From: Hydrocarboniphaga daqingensis
GTDB taxonomy: Bacteria > Pseudomonadota > Gammaproteobacteria > Nevskiales > Nevskiaceae
NCBI RefSeq assembly: GCF_900129825.1
Contig: NZ_FQWZ01000002.1
Span: 124,001 to 188,000, forward strand
DNA length: 64,000 nucleotides
Direction of reading: 5' to 3'
Shown here: positions 43,091 through 52,566 of the stretch, piece after piece
Layout of the letters: the number at the start of each line of letters is the position of its first letter
Position numbering within the stretch: position 1 is the first letter of the stretch
Translations under genes and position numbers: made by a program
The notes under the pieces: generated by a model
What the model was told of the DNA's origin: nothing
Database searches by the model: none
Seen by the model: only the letters and a program-made list of their open reading frames with translations

Positions 43091-45907
43091 TCAGCGCAGC
43101 GGCTTGCCGTCGACGTCGAGCACCTGCACCTCGCCGAGCTTGAGCTTGCGCACCGGCGCTTCGATCTTGCTCAAGTCGCCGACGATGACCCAGGTCAGCG
43201 CGTCGGGCTGCAGGTAACGCTTCAGCGCCGCTGTCGCCTGGTCCGGCGTCAGCGCTTCGATCGCCGGCACCAGATCGTTGTAGTAGCTGTCGGGCAGGCC
43301 GAACTGCAGGATGTTCAAGTACGAGCCGGCCACTTCGCCGGCCGTTTCGTTGTCACCCGGCAGGCCGACGACGATGTTGCTCGCGGCCAGCTTCAGCTCC
43401 TCGGCGGTGATCGGCTTGCGGCCGGTGATCGCGCGCAGTTCGCGGTCAATTTCGCGGATTGATTCGGCGGTCTTGTCGGTCTGCACCGGCGCATACGCCA
43501 GGAACGGACGCTGGCCGCGCGCGCTGCCCAGCTGCGAGCTGGCGCCGTAGCTCCAGTGCTTGTCCTCGCGCAGGTTCATGTTCAAGCGCGACAGGAACAA
43601 GCCGCCGAGCGTGTTGTTGGCGACCATGACCGCGACGTCGTCGGCGTCGGACTTCGGCGGTGCCAGCAGCAACGCCGACACCAGCGTCTGCGCAGCGCCG
43701 GTCTTGTTGACCAGAAACACGCGCGGCTTGGATGGCAGCGCCACCGTGTCGAGGTTCTTGGTTGGCTTGGCGTCGGCCGGCGCGCGCCAGCCGGCGAGTC
43801 GCGCTTCGAGCAGCGGCTTGATCTCGGCCAGCGTGGTGTCGCCGACGACCAGCAACTGCGCGTTGTCAGGCCGCACCCAGCGAGCGTAGAAGCGCTGCAG
43901 CTCGTCCCGCGTCAGGGCGCTGACCGAGGCTTCGGTGCCGTTACCGGAACGCGGGTTCGAATACGCATGGCCGCTGCCGTAGAGCAGCTGCGGATACAGC
44001 CGCGTCAGGATGCCGACCGGCTGCGACTTTTCCTGCTGGATCGCCGCCAGGCGCTGCTGCTTGAGCCGCGCCAGTTCGGCCTCCGGGAAACTCGGGTGCA
44101 GCAACACGTCGGCGAACAGATCGAGCGACGGCGCCAGGCGGCTCTTCAGCGCGTTGATGCCGATCAGGGCCGCATCGGCATTGGCGGTGCTCAGCAGCGT
44201 GGCGCTGAGATCTTCAGCGCGGCCGGCGATTGCCAGTGCATCCATCGTCGCCGTGCCTTCGTCGAGCATGTCCAGCGTCATCTTCGCCGTGCCCGGCGCC
44301 ACGCCGGCATCGGCCGAGTAACCGGCATCGACCAGCAGCGTGGCCTGCACCACTGGCACTTCGTGACGCTCGGCCAGCAGCACGGTCAGGCCGTTGGACA
44401 GCGTCGTGCGCTGCAGCGGCGGCAGCTTCAGCGCCGGCGCTTCCGACACCGCCGGCAGCTTGCTGCGGTCGGCGCCGGTGGCCGCTGGTGCCAGATCGGG
44501 GAACGGTTGCACGTCGAGCGTGAAGCGGCCGTCGGACAACCACTGCCGCGCAACGTCGCGCACTTGTGCCGGCGTGCTGTCGAACACCCAGCGCATCTCG
44601 GTCTTGTAGTGGTCGGGCGTACCGCAGTACACCTGGTACTGCGCCAGCGTCGACGACTTGCCGGTGAAGCCGTCGATGCGTTCCAGGCTGCGCACGAACG
44701 CGCCTTCCTGCTGCACCTTGATCCGCTCCAGTTCGGCATCGGTGGGGCCGTCGGTCAGAAAGCGCTGCAGTTCCTGTTCGATCGCCGCTTCGACTTTGGC
44801 CACGTCGACACCCGCGGCGACCATCGTGTCGATCTGGAACTGGCTGCCGATCTCGAACGGTCCGACGTCGGCGCTGACCGAGGTCGCCAGCCGCTCGTTG
44901 TAGACCAGCCGCTGGAACAAGCGGCTGTTCTTGCCGCCGGCCAGCACTTCACCGGCGATCTGCAACAGATTGGTATCGCGCTCGCAGAAGCCCGGGATGT
45001 TCCAGACCTGCACCAGGCGCGCTTGCGGCACGCGGTCCTGGATCGAGCTGCGCTTGCTGCCGCTCATCTTGGCTACCCACTGCGAGCGACGCGCCAGCGT
45101 CGGCCCCGGCTCGATGTCGCCGAAGTACCGCTCGACTTTCTTGATGACCTCGTCGGTGTCGACGTCGCCGGCAATCACCAGCGTGGCATTGGCTGCACCG
45201 TAGTGGTCCTGGAACCATTGCTTGACGTCGGCCAGCGACGCGGCCTTCAGGTCTTTTTCAGAGCCGATCGACGTCCACGAATATGGATGGCCGGCCGGGT
45301 AGGTTTCGCGCGCAATCAAGTCGTCGACCAGGCCGTAGGGCTGGTTTTCGCGCTGGCGCTTTTCGTTGAGTACGACCTCGCGTTGCTCGTCGAGCCACGC
45401 CTGGTCCACGGCGCCGAGCAGATGCCCCATGCGGTCCGATTCGAGCCACAGCGTCATGTCCAGCGCCGAGGTCGGCACGTTTTCGAAGTAGTTGGTGCGG
45501 TCGAACCAGGTCGTGCCGTTCATTTTCGATGCGCCGACCGCTTCCAGCGGCCGGAAGAACTCGTCGTTGTAGTGCTCCGAGCCGTTGAACATCAGATGCT
45601 CGAACAGATGGGCAAAGCCGTGCAGGCCGTCAGGCTCGTCCTTGCTGCCGACGTGATACCAGACGTTGACGGCGACGATCGGCGCCTTGTGGTCTTCGTG
45701 GACGATCAGCGTCAGCCCATTGGCCAAGATATGCTGGCGATACGGAATGTCGAAGCCGGCTGCGCGTGCGGCACCATTAGCCGGTGGCGGCGTTGCGGCA
45801 GTGGCCGACGGCGCAGCAGGGGTGGGATTGGCATAGCTGGCGCAACCGGCCAGCAGCGAGCCCAGCAGTGCGAGGGAAGCACGACGAGCCAGACGATCGA
45901 TCGACAT
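43091..45907 (-). CDS. Two-domain M16 family zinc metallopeptidase lipoprotein
   Basis: The 938-residue protein has a lipobox (LLAGC, Cys22), then an active M16 domain with the inverse zinc motif H100-xx-E103-H104 (FAHLFEHLMFNGSEHY) and the downstream glutamate in VVLNEKRQRENQPYGL. The second half (about 480-935) is a zinc-less M16 domain. This is the pitrilysin/insulinase-like family that degrades peptides in the periplasm or at the outer membrane. ATG at 45907 starts the signal peptide and has AGGAA upstream; the open frame upstream of it runs through ampD antisense. It is divergent from ampD. Confidence 0.93.
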   Translation of the reverse strand: MSIDRLARRASLALLGSLLAGCASYANPTPAAPSATAATPPPANGAARAAGFDIPYRQHILANGLTLIVHEDHKAPIVAVNVWYHVGSKDEPDGLHGFAHLFEHLMFNGSEHYNDEFFRPLEAVGASKMNGTTWFDRTNYFENVPTSALDMTLWLESDRMGHLLGAVDQAWLDEQREVVLNEKRQRENQPYGLVDDLIARETYPAGHPYSWTSIGSEKDLKAASLADVKQWFQDHYGAANATLVIAGDVDTDEVIKKVERYFGDIEPGPTLARRSQWVAKMSGSKRSSIQDRVPQARLVQVWNIPGFCERDTNLLQIAGEVLAGGKNSRLFQRLVYNERLATSVSADVGPFEIGSQFQIDTMVAAGVDVAKVEAAIEQELQRFLTDGPTDAELERIKVQQEGAFVRSLERIDGFTGKSSTLAQYQVYCGTPDHYKTEMRWVFDSTPAQVRDVARQWLSDGRFTLDVQPFPDLAPAATGADRSKLPAVSEAPALKLPPLQRTTLSNGLTVLLAERHEVPVVQATLLVDAGYSADAGVAPGTAKMTLDMLDEGTATMDALAIAGRAEDLSATLLSTANADAALIGINALKSRLAPSLDLFADVLLHPSFPEAELARLKQQRLAAIQQEKSQPVGILTRLYPQLLYGSGHAYSNPRSGNGTEASVSALTRDELQRFYARWVRPDNAQLLVVGDTTLAEIKPLLEARLAGWRAPADAKPTKNLDTVALPSKPRVFLVNKTGAAQTLVSALLLAPPKSDADDVAVMVANNTLGGLFLSRLNMNLREDKHWSYGASSQLGSARGQRPFLAYAPVQTDKTAESIREIDRELRAITGRKPITAEELKLAASNIVVGLPGDNETAGEVAGSYLNILQFGLPDSYYNDLVPAIEALTPDQATAALKRYLQPDALTWVIVGDLSKIEAPVRKLKLGEVQVLDVDGKPLR

Positions 45908-45979
45908 AGAGTTCCTGGTCAACGACAGATGACAATGCGCCATTGTGCACAAGCTGCGATGCACCGCGCTGAGACCCCC

Positions 45980-46543
45980 ATGCCCGTTTTTGAACGTCCC
46001 TGGCAGATCGACTCGACCCATCGGCTGACCGGCGCGCGCTGGCATGCCTCGCCCAATCACGACGAGCGGCCCGACGGCTGCACGATCGACCTGCTGGTGA
46101 TCCACGCGATCTCGTTGCCACCGGAGCAGTTCGGCGGGCCGTGGATCGACGCACTGTTCACCAACACACTGGATGCCGGCGCGCATCCTTACTTCGCCGG
46201 CATCGCCACGCTGACCGTGTCGGCCCATTGCTGCATCCGCCGCGATGGCTCGGTGACGCAGTACGTGCCGTTCGACCGTCGCGCCTGGCATGCCGGGGCC
46301 TCGCAGTGGCGCGGGCGTAATCGGGCCAACGACTTCTCGGTCGGCATCGAGCTGGAAGGCAGCGACACCCAACCGTTCGAGCCGGCGCAGTACGAGACGC
46401 TGGCGGCGCTGACCCACGCGCTGTGGGCACGCTATCCGACGCTGGCGCCAGACGCGATCGCCGGCCACAGTGAGATCGCGCCGGGCCGCAAGACCGACCC
46501 GGGCCCGCACTTCGACTGGGCCGGGTACCGCGCGCGGCTGTGA
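45980..46543 (+). CDS. ampD: 1,6-anhydro-N-acetylmuramyl-L-alanine amidase AmpD
   Basis: The 187-residue protein matches cytosolic AmpD: His42 in LLVIHAISLPPEQFGG, VSAHCCIRRDGSVTQYVPFDRRAWHAGAS, NDFSVGIELEG, and GHSEIAPGRKTDPGPHFDW, which holds the second zinc histidine and the aspartate. AmpD cuts the stem peptide from anhydromuropeptides during cell-wall recycling and so keeps AmpR-type signalling low. ATG at 45980 gives the normal length. ampE follows 45 bases later. Confidence 0.96.
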   Translation: MPVFERPWQIDSTHRLTGARWHASPNHDERPDGCTIDLLVIHAISLPPEQFGGPWIDALFTNTLDAGAHPYFAGIATLTVSAHCCIRRDGSVTQYVPFDRRAWHAGASQWRGRNRANDFSVGIELEGSDTQPFEPAQYETLAALTHALWARYPTLAPDAIAGHSEIAPGRKTDPGPHFDWAGYRARL

Positions 46544-46588
46544 GCGCCCACGTTCTCTTGGACCGGTGCCCACTGTCATGATGACGCC

Positions 46589-47479
46589 ATGCTGCTGATC
46601 GCCACGCTCTTCGCGCTGTTGCTGGAACGCCTGCTCGGCCAGCTCGACTGGTGGGGCCGCCCCGTGTTGCTGCACAGCACCGTGCGCGGCGCGCGCGGCT
46701 TGCTGCGCTGGCCCTGGCTGTGGGCCAGCCCGGCGATCGTGCCGGTGCTGCTGCTGCCACCGATCGCGCTGGTGGCGAGCATCGAGCAGCAGATCGAAAG
46801 TCCGTTCGTCGCGCTGGGCTTCTCGGCGCTGGTGCTGCTGCTGTGCCTGGGTCCGCGCGACCTGGCCGACGACATCAGCGAACTACTGCGCGCCCGAGCG
46901 GCCGGCGACGTGGATACCGCGCGGCATCTGGCGCGAGCGCTGCAGCGCGGCCCCAAGCCCGATCCGAGTCATCGCTCGCTGATCGGCGCGATGTTCATCC
47001 AGTCGCACGAGCGGCTGTTCGGCGTGCTGATCTGGTTCTTCGTGTTCGGCCCGCTGGGCGCCGTCGCGTACCGGACCGCCAGCCGCCTGCCGCGGATGCT
47101 GCATGCCGACGGCGAATCGCAGGCAGCGGACTTCGCCGACACGCTGCACGGCTTGATGGCCTGGATTCCGGCACGCGTCACCGCGCTGCTGTTCGGGCTG
47201 GCCGGCAGTCTCGACGACGCGCTGCGCGCCTGGAGCCAGCTGGAGTTCGATCCCTTGTCCGGCGACGTCGCCGGCTGGCGCCGCAAGACCTGGGCGGTGC
47301 TCGCCGAAGCCGCCAGCGGCGGCCTGGAAACCGACGGCGAAGACGGAGGTGGCCCGGCGATGCCGCCGAACTTCGACGCAATGCTGCACGAGGTGGTCAG
47401 CCTGCAGAATCGTGCGCTGCTGATCCTGCTGGCGTTCTTCGCGTTCTTCGCCACCGGCGCCTGGGTCAGCGGCTTCTGA
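46589..47479 (+). CDS. ampE: AmpE-like inner-membrane protein
   Basis: The 296-residue protein has an AmpE-type arrangement: N-terminal LIATLFALLLERLL, membrane segments near residues 48-65, 145-170 and 275-295, and the conserved block FIQSHERLFGVLIWFFVFGPLGAVAYR. The role of AmpE is poorly known; it is linked to AmpD signalling. It follows ampD as in E. coli. Its stop overlaps the btuF start as TGATG. Confidence 0.9.
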   Translation: MLLIATLFALLLERLLGQLDWWGRPVLLHSTVRGARGLLRWPWLWASPAIVPVLLLPPIALVASIEQQIESPFVALGFSALVLLLCLGPRDLADDISELLRARAAGDVDTARHLARALQRGPKPDPSHRSLIGAMFIQSHERLFGVLIWFFVFGPLGAVAYRTASRLPRMLHADGESQAADFADTLHGLMAWIPARVTALLFGLAGSLDDALRAWSQLEFDPLSGDVAGWRRKTWAVLAEAASGGLETDGEDGGGPAMPPNFDAMLHEVVSLQNRALLILLAFFAFFATGAWVSGF

Positions 47480-48324
47480 TGCCGCGCTGCGCCTCGCGTG
47501 CGCTGCTGACCGTGGCGCTGCTGCTGGCGGTCGTCGCGCCACCACCGGCCCAAGCGGCGCGCGTCATCGCGCTGGCGCCCCATCTGGCCGAGCTGGCCTG
47601 CGCGGCCGGTGGCTGCGATCAACTGGTCGGCCGCGTCGAGCACAGCGACTACCCGGAGTCGGTGCGCGCGCTGCCAAGCGTCGGCGATGCCTTCGCCATC
47701 AATGCCGAGCGCTTGCTGGCGCTGCGGCCGAGCCTGGTGCTGAGCTGGACCGGCGGCACCGCGCCCGCGACGGTCGCGCAGCTGCGACGTCTTGGCATGC
47801 GCGTCGTGGAGATCGACATCCGCAAGCTGGCCGATATCGAAGCGGCGCTGCGCCAGCTTGGCCGTGAGTTGGGCCACGAGGCGACGGCGGAAGCCGAAGC
47901 CCAGCGCTTCCACGATCGACTCGCGCAACTGGCCGTGCAGTATCGCGACCGCAAGCGGCTGCGCGTGTTCTTCCAGATCGAGGCCGAGCCGATGTTTACC
48001 GTCAACCGCGACAGCCCGATCAGCGAGGCGATCACGCTGTGCGGCGGCGACAACGTATTCGCCGATCTACCGCAGCTGTCCGGTGCGCTCGGCCGCGAAG
48101 CCGTGCTGGCGCGCGATCCCGATGTCGTCGTCTGGGGCCGGCAGGATCATTCCGAAGGCATCGAAGCGTTCTGGCGTCGCTGGCCGTCGATGCGCGCCAC
48201 GCGCGGCGGCCATCTGTACGCGATCGACGCCGACACACTGAGCCGCGCGACACCACGGATGGCCAACGGCATCGCCGAGCTGTGTGCCGCAATGGACCGC
48301 GCCCGCCAGCAGCCGCCGTTCTGA
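47479..48324 (+). CDS. btuF: BtuF-like periplasmic cobalamin-binding protein
   Basis: The 281-residue protein has a signal peptide (ending PAQAA, about residue 27) and a class III binding-protein fold: RVIALAPHLAELACAAGGCDQLVGRVEHSDYPESVRALPSVG and the joining helix of BtuF/FhuD-type proteins. BtuF carries cobalamin from BtuB to the BtuCD importer. No btuCD genes are in the window. Being coupled to ampE is unusual and probably reflects shared transcription only. A second B12 locus with btuB and an adenosyltransferase lies at 58-61 kb. Confidence 0.87.
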   Translation: MPRCASRALLTVALLLAVVAPPPAQAARVIALAPHLAELACAAGGCDQLVGRVEHSDYPESVRALPSVGDAFAINAERLLALRPSLVLSWTGGTAPATVAQLRRLGMRVVEIDIRKLADIEAALRQLGRELGHEATAEAEAQRFHDRLAQLAVQYRDRKRLRVFFQIEAEPMFTVNRDSPISEAITLCGGDNVFADLPQLSGALGREAVLARDPDVVVWGRQDHSEGIEAFWRRWPSMRATRGGHLYAIDADTLSRATPRMANGIAELCAAMDRARQQPPF

Positions 48325-48382
48325 CGAGATTCAGCCCGTTGCGGCAAGCTGGGGACCCGCTTCCCCGGTCCCTGTCCAACGC

Positions 48383-49144
48383 ATGGAAGGCTCGCTTCCG
48401 CTGACCACTTTCAAGGTGCTGACGCTGAACACCCATAAGGGGTTCACCGTCTTCAACCGCCGCTTCATGCTGCACGACTTGCGCGAGGCGGTACGCGGCG
48501 TCGGCGCCGACGTGGTGTTCCTGCAGGAAGTGCTGGGCCAGCACGAGCTGCATTCGTCGCGGCAACGTGACTGGCCGCAGTCGCCGCAGTACGAGTTCCT
48601 GGCCGACACGATCTGGGGCCATTACAGCTACGGTCGCAACGCGATCTACCCCGACGGCCATCATGGCAACGCGGTGTTGTCGAAGTTCCCGATTACCAGT
48701 TGGCAAAACCGCGACGTGTCGATCGCCGGGCCGGAACGGCGCGGCCTGCTGCATTGCGTGCTGCGCGTGCCGCAGCGCGACCTCGATGTGCACGTGATCT
48801 GCGCGCACCTGGGGCTGATGGAACAGCACCGGCGTCAGCAGCTGCAGCTGATGTGCAAGATGATCCATCAGCATGTGCCGGCGACCGCACCGCTGGTGAT
48901 TGCCGGCGACTTCAACGACTGGCGCGTCCGTGCCGGCGACCTGCTGCGCGATTGTGGCCTGGTCGAAGCCTTCGCCTCGCACCACGGACGCGAAGCGCGC
49001 ACGTTCCCGGCGCGCTGGCCGCTGCTGCGGCTCGACCGCATTTACACGCGTAACGTGCACACTGCGAAGCCCGTCGTGCTGCATCACAAGCCGTGGTCGC
49101 ATCTATCGGACCACGCGGCGCTGGCACTGGACATCAGCGTGTGA
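48383..49144 (+). CDS. ybhP: Endonuclease/exonuclease/phosphatase-family protein (YbhP-like)
   Basis: The 253-residue protein has the EEP fold motifs VLTLNTHKGF, VVFLQEVLGQ, VICAHLGLMEQHRRQQL, LVIAGDFNDWR and SHLSDHAALALDI. The family includes metal-dependent phosphodiesterases for nucleic acids and lipids. Its location 10 bases before a clsB gene is the same as ybhP-clsB in E. coli, which hints at a phospholipid-linked role. ATG at 48383 is preferred because homology begins ten residues later. Confidence 0.88.
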   Translation: MEGSLPLTTFKVLTLNTHKGFTVFNRRFMLHDLREAVRGVGADVVFLQEVLGQHELHSSRQRDWPQSPQYEFLADTIWGHYSYGRNAIYPDGHHGNAVLSKFPITSWQNRDVSIAGPERRGLLHCVLRVPQRDLDVHVICAHLGLMEQHRRQQLQLMCKMIHQHVPATAPLVIAGDFNDWRVRAGDLLRDCGLVEAFASHHGREARTFPARWPLLRLDRIYTRNVHTAKPVVLHHKPWSHLSDHAALALDISV

Positions 49145-49154
49145 GCACCGGCCG

Positions 49155-50405
49155 ATGAGATCCGGTCACGCACAGCGCTGGGTCGACGGCAATCGCGTCG
49201 AGTTGCTCGAAAATGGCGAGGCCTACTATCCGCGCGTGCTCGATGCGATCATCGCGGCGCGCAAGGAAATCTTCGTCGAGACCTTCATCTTGTTCGACGA
49301 CAAGATCGGGCAGCCGTTCCAGCAGGCGCTGATCGCCGCCGCGCAGCGCGGTGTCCGCATCGAGCTGACCGTCGACGGCTACGGATCCGCCGACTTGAGC
49401 GCCGCGTTCATCGGCGAGATGACCGCCGTGGGGATCGGCTTTCATGTCTATCGACCGCAACCGAAAGTGCTCGGCGTGCGCACCAACCTGTTTCGGCGCT
49501 TGCACCGCAAGCTGGTGGTGATCGACGGCGAGCTCGCGTTCGTCGGCGGCATCAATATCTCGCACGATCATGTTGCCGACTTTGGCCCAAGCTCGAAACA
49601 GGATTACGCGGTCGAAGTACAGGGCCCAGTGGTGCGCGACATCCATCGCTTCTGCGAGCTGTCGGTGGCCAAGCACGCGCTGAAGACCCACACGCGACAC
49701 CATTGGTGGCGCCGCCATCGCAAGGCGCCGGTGGCGCCCGCGTTGGCGGCCGTCGGTCCGGTGCGCGCGCGCTTCGTCGTGCGCGACAACGATCGACATC
49801 CGGACGACATCGAGCGCGAGTATCGGCTGGCGATCAAGGCCGCGCGGCGGCGCATCATCATCGCCAATGCATACTTCTTCCCGGGATTCCGCTTGCTGCG
49901 CAACTTGCGCGACGCGGCGCGGCGCGGCGTCGACGTCACGCTGATTCTTCAGGGAAAGCCCGACATGTGGTACGTCAAATGGGTCGCCGAGAATCTGTAC
50001 GAGTATCTGATGAAGGCCGGCGTCACGATCCACGAGTATTGCGAGCGACCGCTGCACGCCAAGGTCGCCGTCATCGACGATGACTGGGCCACAGTCGGGT
50101 CAAGCAATCTGGACCCGCTGAGCTTGTACTTGAACCTGGAATCAAACCTGCTGTTTCTTGACGGCGACTTCAACCATCACTTGGCGTCGCGCTTGCGCGA
50201 GCTGATGCAGAGCCGCTGCCGCCGCGTCGAATGGACGGCCTTGCCCAAGCGCGATCTGCGCCGGCAGCTGTTCAACTTCGTCATCTACCACTTGGGCCGA
50301 CGCTTCCCGGCCTGGGTCGGCTGGCAGCCGGCCCATGCACCGCTGTCTTCACCCGACGCGGCATCGTCGATCGCCGAGTCAGCGGAGAATCCGCGCCCGC
50401 GATGA
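49155..50405 (+). CDS. clsB: Cardiolipin synthase B
   Basis: The 416-residue protein is a phospholipase D-superfamily enzyme with two HKD motifs, HRKLVVIDGELAFVGGIN and HAKVAVIDDDWATVGSSNLDP. It lacks the N-terminal membrane helices of ClsA, and its length fits ClsB, which joins phosphatidyl groups to make cardiolipin at the inner membrane. ATG at 49155 gives the correct family start (VDGNRVELLENGEAYYPRVLDAI). The pairing with a ybhP-like gene supports the call. Confidence 0.92.
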   Translation: MRSGHAQRWVDGNRVELLENGEAYYPRVLDAIIAARKEIFVETFILFDDKIGQPFQQALIAAAQRGVRIELTVDGYGSADLSAAFIGEMTAVGIGFHVYRPQPKVLGVRTNLFRRLHRKLVVIDGELAFVGGINISHDHVADFGPSSKQDYAVEVQGPVVRDIHRFCELSVAKHALKTHTRHHWWRRHRKAPVAPALAAVGPVRARFVVRDNDRHPDDIEREYRLAIKAARRRIIIANAYFFPGFRLLRNLRDAARRGVDVTLILQGKPDMWYVKWVAENLYEYLMKAGVTIHEYCERPLHAKVAVIDDDWATVGSSNLDPLSLYLNLESNLLFLDGDFNHHLASRLRELMQSRCRRVEWTALPKRDLRRQLFNFVIYHLGRRFPAWVGWQPAHAPLSSPDAASSIAESAENPRPR

Positions 50406-50438
50406 GCGGGGCTTAGCGTCGCGATCCGACGCCGCGCG

Positions 50439-51173
50439 CTAGCCGTGGCCGCTGTGTTCGGCGGCGATGGCGACAGCCGAGTCCAGCGTGCGGAACACGC
50501 GGCCATCTTCCATCTCGGCCATGCGGTCGGCGTAGCGGTAGATGCGGCTGTCGTGCGTGACGATGATCACCGTGCGGTCGGCGCTGCGGGCGACGTCGCG
50601 CAGTAGCTGCATCACCAGCGTGCCGTTTTCGCGGTCGAGTGCCGACGTCGGCTCGTCGCAGATCAGCAGCCGCGGCTCGTGTACCAGCGCGCGCGCGATG
50701 GCGACACGCTGCTGCTGGCCGCCCGACAGCTTGCTCGGCCTCTCGCCCGCCTTGTGGCCCAGGCCGACGCGTTCGAGCACGTCGCGCGCGCGCTTCAGCG
50801 CCACCGCATTGGACTTGCCCTGGATCAGCAGCGGGACGGACACGTTCTCGGCAGCGGTCAACGTCGGGATCAAGTTGAACTGCTGGAAGATGAAGCCGAT
50901 GTTCTGCGCGCGGAAGCGCGTCAGCGCGGCAGGCTTCATCTGGTCGATGCGCTCGCCAAACACGCTGACCTGCCCACCGTCGGCATTCAGCGTGCCGGCC
51001 AGTACCGACAGCAGCGTGGTCTTGCCGCAGCCGGACGGGCCGACCAGCATCACCAGCTCGCCCAGCGGCGCGTCGAAGTCGGTGGTCTTGAGCACGTGCG
51101 TGCGGGCATCGCCCTCGCCGAAGTATTTGTCGACGCCGCGCATCTGCACCGCATCGCGAGTGACGGTGCTCAT
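50439..51173 (-). CDS. ABC transporter ATP-binding protein (MacB/DevA type)
   Basis: The 244-residue protein has Walker A VGPSGCGKTTLLSVLAG, Q-loop FIFQQFNLIPTLTAAENV, the signature LSGGQQQRVAIARALVHEPRLLICDEPTSALD and an H-loop VTHDSR. It belongs to the LolD/MacB/DevA subfamily, which powers FtsX-type permeases. ATG at 51173 overlaps the permease stop as ATGA. It converges on clsB with a 33-base gap. Confidence 0.93.
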   Translation of the reverse strand: MSTVTRDAVQMRGVDKYFGEGDARTHVLKTTDFDAPLGELVMLVGPSGCGKTTLLSVLAGTLNADGGQVSVFGERIDQMKPAALTRFRAQNIGFIFQQFNLIPTLTAAENVSVPLLIQGKSNAVALKRARDVLERVGLGHKAGERPSKLSGGQQQRVAIARALVHEPRLLICDEPTSALDRENGTLVMQLLRDVARSADRTVIIVTHDSRIYRYADRMAEMEDGRVFRTLDSAVAIAAEHSGHG

Positions 51174-52315
51174 GCGCGGAACACGATCGCCGGCTCAAGC
51201 CGCGCGATTCTCAGGATGCCGCCCAGCGCGGCCACCGAACTGATCAGCAATACGATGCCGAGCACAATCGCCGGCACCTGCCACGGCATTGCGTACGGGA
51301 TCTGCCGCGTGCTCAAGGCCATGCGGCCGAACGCGACCGTGATGCCGATGCCGATGCCGTAGCCGATCAAGCCCACCGCCACCGACTGGAACAGCAGCAT
51401 CTTGCACAGCACCGGCGTCGGCGTGCCCATGGCCTTGAGCGCGCCGAGAAAGCGCGTGTTTTCGAGCACGAACGAATAGAACGTCTGCGCCGAGATCGCC
51501 ATGCCGACGACCAAGCCGATGAACACGGTGATGCCCATCACCATCGGAATGCCGGTGTTGCGGAAGAACCAGCGGATCGTCGACCAGCGGAACTCTTCGC
51601 GCGTGAACGCCTTGAGCCCGGTGCCGGCTTCGATGCGGCGCGCCACGTCGGTGGGGCTCAGCCCAGCGGCCGGCTCGGCGAGCACGAAGGTCAGCATCTT
51701 GCGCGACTTGTAGGCGTAGGTGGACACCGCGCGGTCGTACGTGGTGTAGACGAAAGGCCCGCCGATGAACGGCCGCTGCACGTCGCAGATGCCGACGACT
51801 TCGACCTGGTTGTCGTTGATCTCCAGCAGATCGCCGACGCCGATCGGCTGGTCGCGGCCTTCGCTGAAACGCTCCACGGCGAACTCGTCGATGATCGCCG
51901 TGCCGGGCCGGCGCAGGTCATCGAGCGTGCCTTGAACGATGCGCCCCGGCGCGCCGGCCAGCGTGGTCGCGTCGAGGCCGACCAGCGTGATGAACTTGAA
52001 GTTGCTGTTGGTCGGGTCGCGCGCGACGACGATGCCCTGGTACAGCGGCGCGGCCCAGGCGACGCCGTCGACCGAGCGGATGCGGTCGGCGTCGGTGTCG
52101 CGCATTGGCTTGTTTTCGTTGACCTGCTCGACCTTGCTGTCGGCCACCCAGATGCTGGCGCTGATGTTGACCAGCGGCGAGTAGGTCCAGCTCATCAGTC
52201 CGCAGAACAGCGCCGACTGCTGCGCCATCAGCAAGGTGGCGAACGCCATGCCGCTGACCAGCATCATGTACTTGGACTGGTCGCCGAACAGCATTTTGAG
52301 TGCGACGAGGTACAA
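51170..52315 (-). CDS. FtsX/DevC-type ABC transporter permease
   Basis: The 381-residue protein has one N-terminal membrane helix (about residues 17-40), a large periplasmic domain (about 45-250; MacB_PCD-like) and three C-terminal helices (about 258-375) with the FtsX pattern YSFVLENTRFLGALKAMGTPTPVLCKMLLFQ. Such permeases work mechanically on periplasmic partners to export lipids, peptides or glycolipids. DevBCA systems also have a HlyD-like adaptor, but none is encoded here. It is divergent from alkB, with a 250-base shared upstream region. Confidence 0.9.
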   Translation of the reverse strand: MYLVALKMLFGDQSKYMMLVSGMAFATLLMAQQSALFCGLMSWTYSPLVNISASIWVADSKVEQVNENKPMRDTDADRIRSVDGVAWAAPLYQGIVVARDPTNSNFKFITLVGLDATTLAGAPGRIVQGTLDDLRRPGTAIIDEFAVERFSEGRDQPIGVGDLLEINDNQVEVVGICDVQRPFIGGPFVYTTYDRAVSTYAYKSRKMLTFVLAEPAAGLSPTDVARRIEAGTGLKAFTREEFRWSTIRWFFRNTGIPMVMGITVFIGLVVGMAISAQTFYSFVLENTRFLGALKAMGTPTPVLCKMLLFQSVAVGLIGYGIGIGITVAFGRMALSTRQIPYAMPWQVPAIVLGIVLLISSVAALGGILRIARLEPAIVFRA

Positions 52316-52475
52316 GGGACTCCGATTCCGCTGGTGCGGTGGTCTGGCAAAGGGAACAAGGCGACGGTGCCGCGTGTCGGCTCAGCAGCGCAAGCAAAAA
52401 TCACGCGCGGCGGCACGGCCACGGCCACGACGCCGAGGAATATCGGCCCGCCGGCAGCGGCATCGACCGGCGGAC

Positions 52476-52530
52476 TTGACGCTCGCCATTCGCTTCCCGT
52501 ACGTTAATTGAACGGTCGATTAACAGACCG
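52476..52530 (+). promoter_or_regulatory. Candidate alkB promoter with overlapping inverted repeats
   Basis: TTGACG (52476-52481) and TACGTT (52500-52505) with an 18-base spacer make a plausible promoter. It is overlapped by TTAAT-N10-ATTAA (52504-52523) and by CGGTC-N8-GACCG (52513-52530). The dyads lie at or just after the predicted start site, where a TetR- or GntR-type repressor could block transcription. The protein that binds is not known from this window. Confidence 0.45.
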
Positions 52531-52566
52531 ACGCCATGGACCATGCCCTTTGGAGAGGACCACCTC

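Noticed and set aside
43556-46543. 995-codon open frame on the plus strand across the M16 peptidase gene
   Set aside because: Only its last 187 codons (AmpD) match a protein; the rest is Arg/Gln/Val-rich antisense of the M16 gene, as expected in GC-rich DNA.
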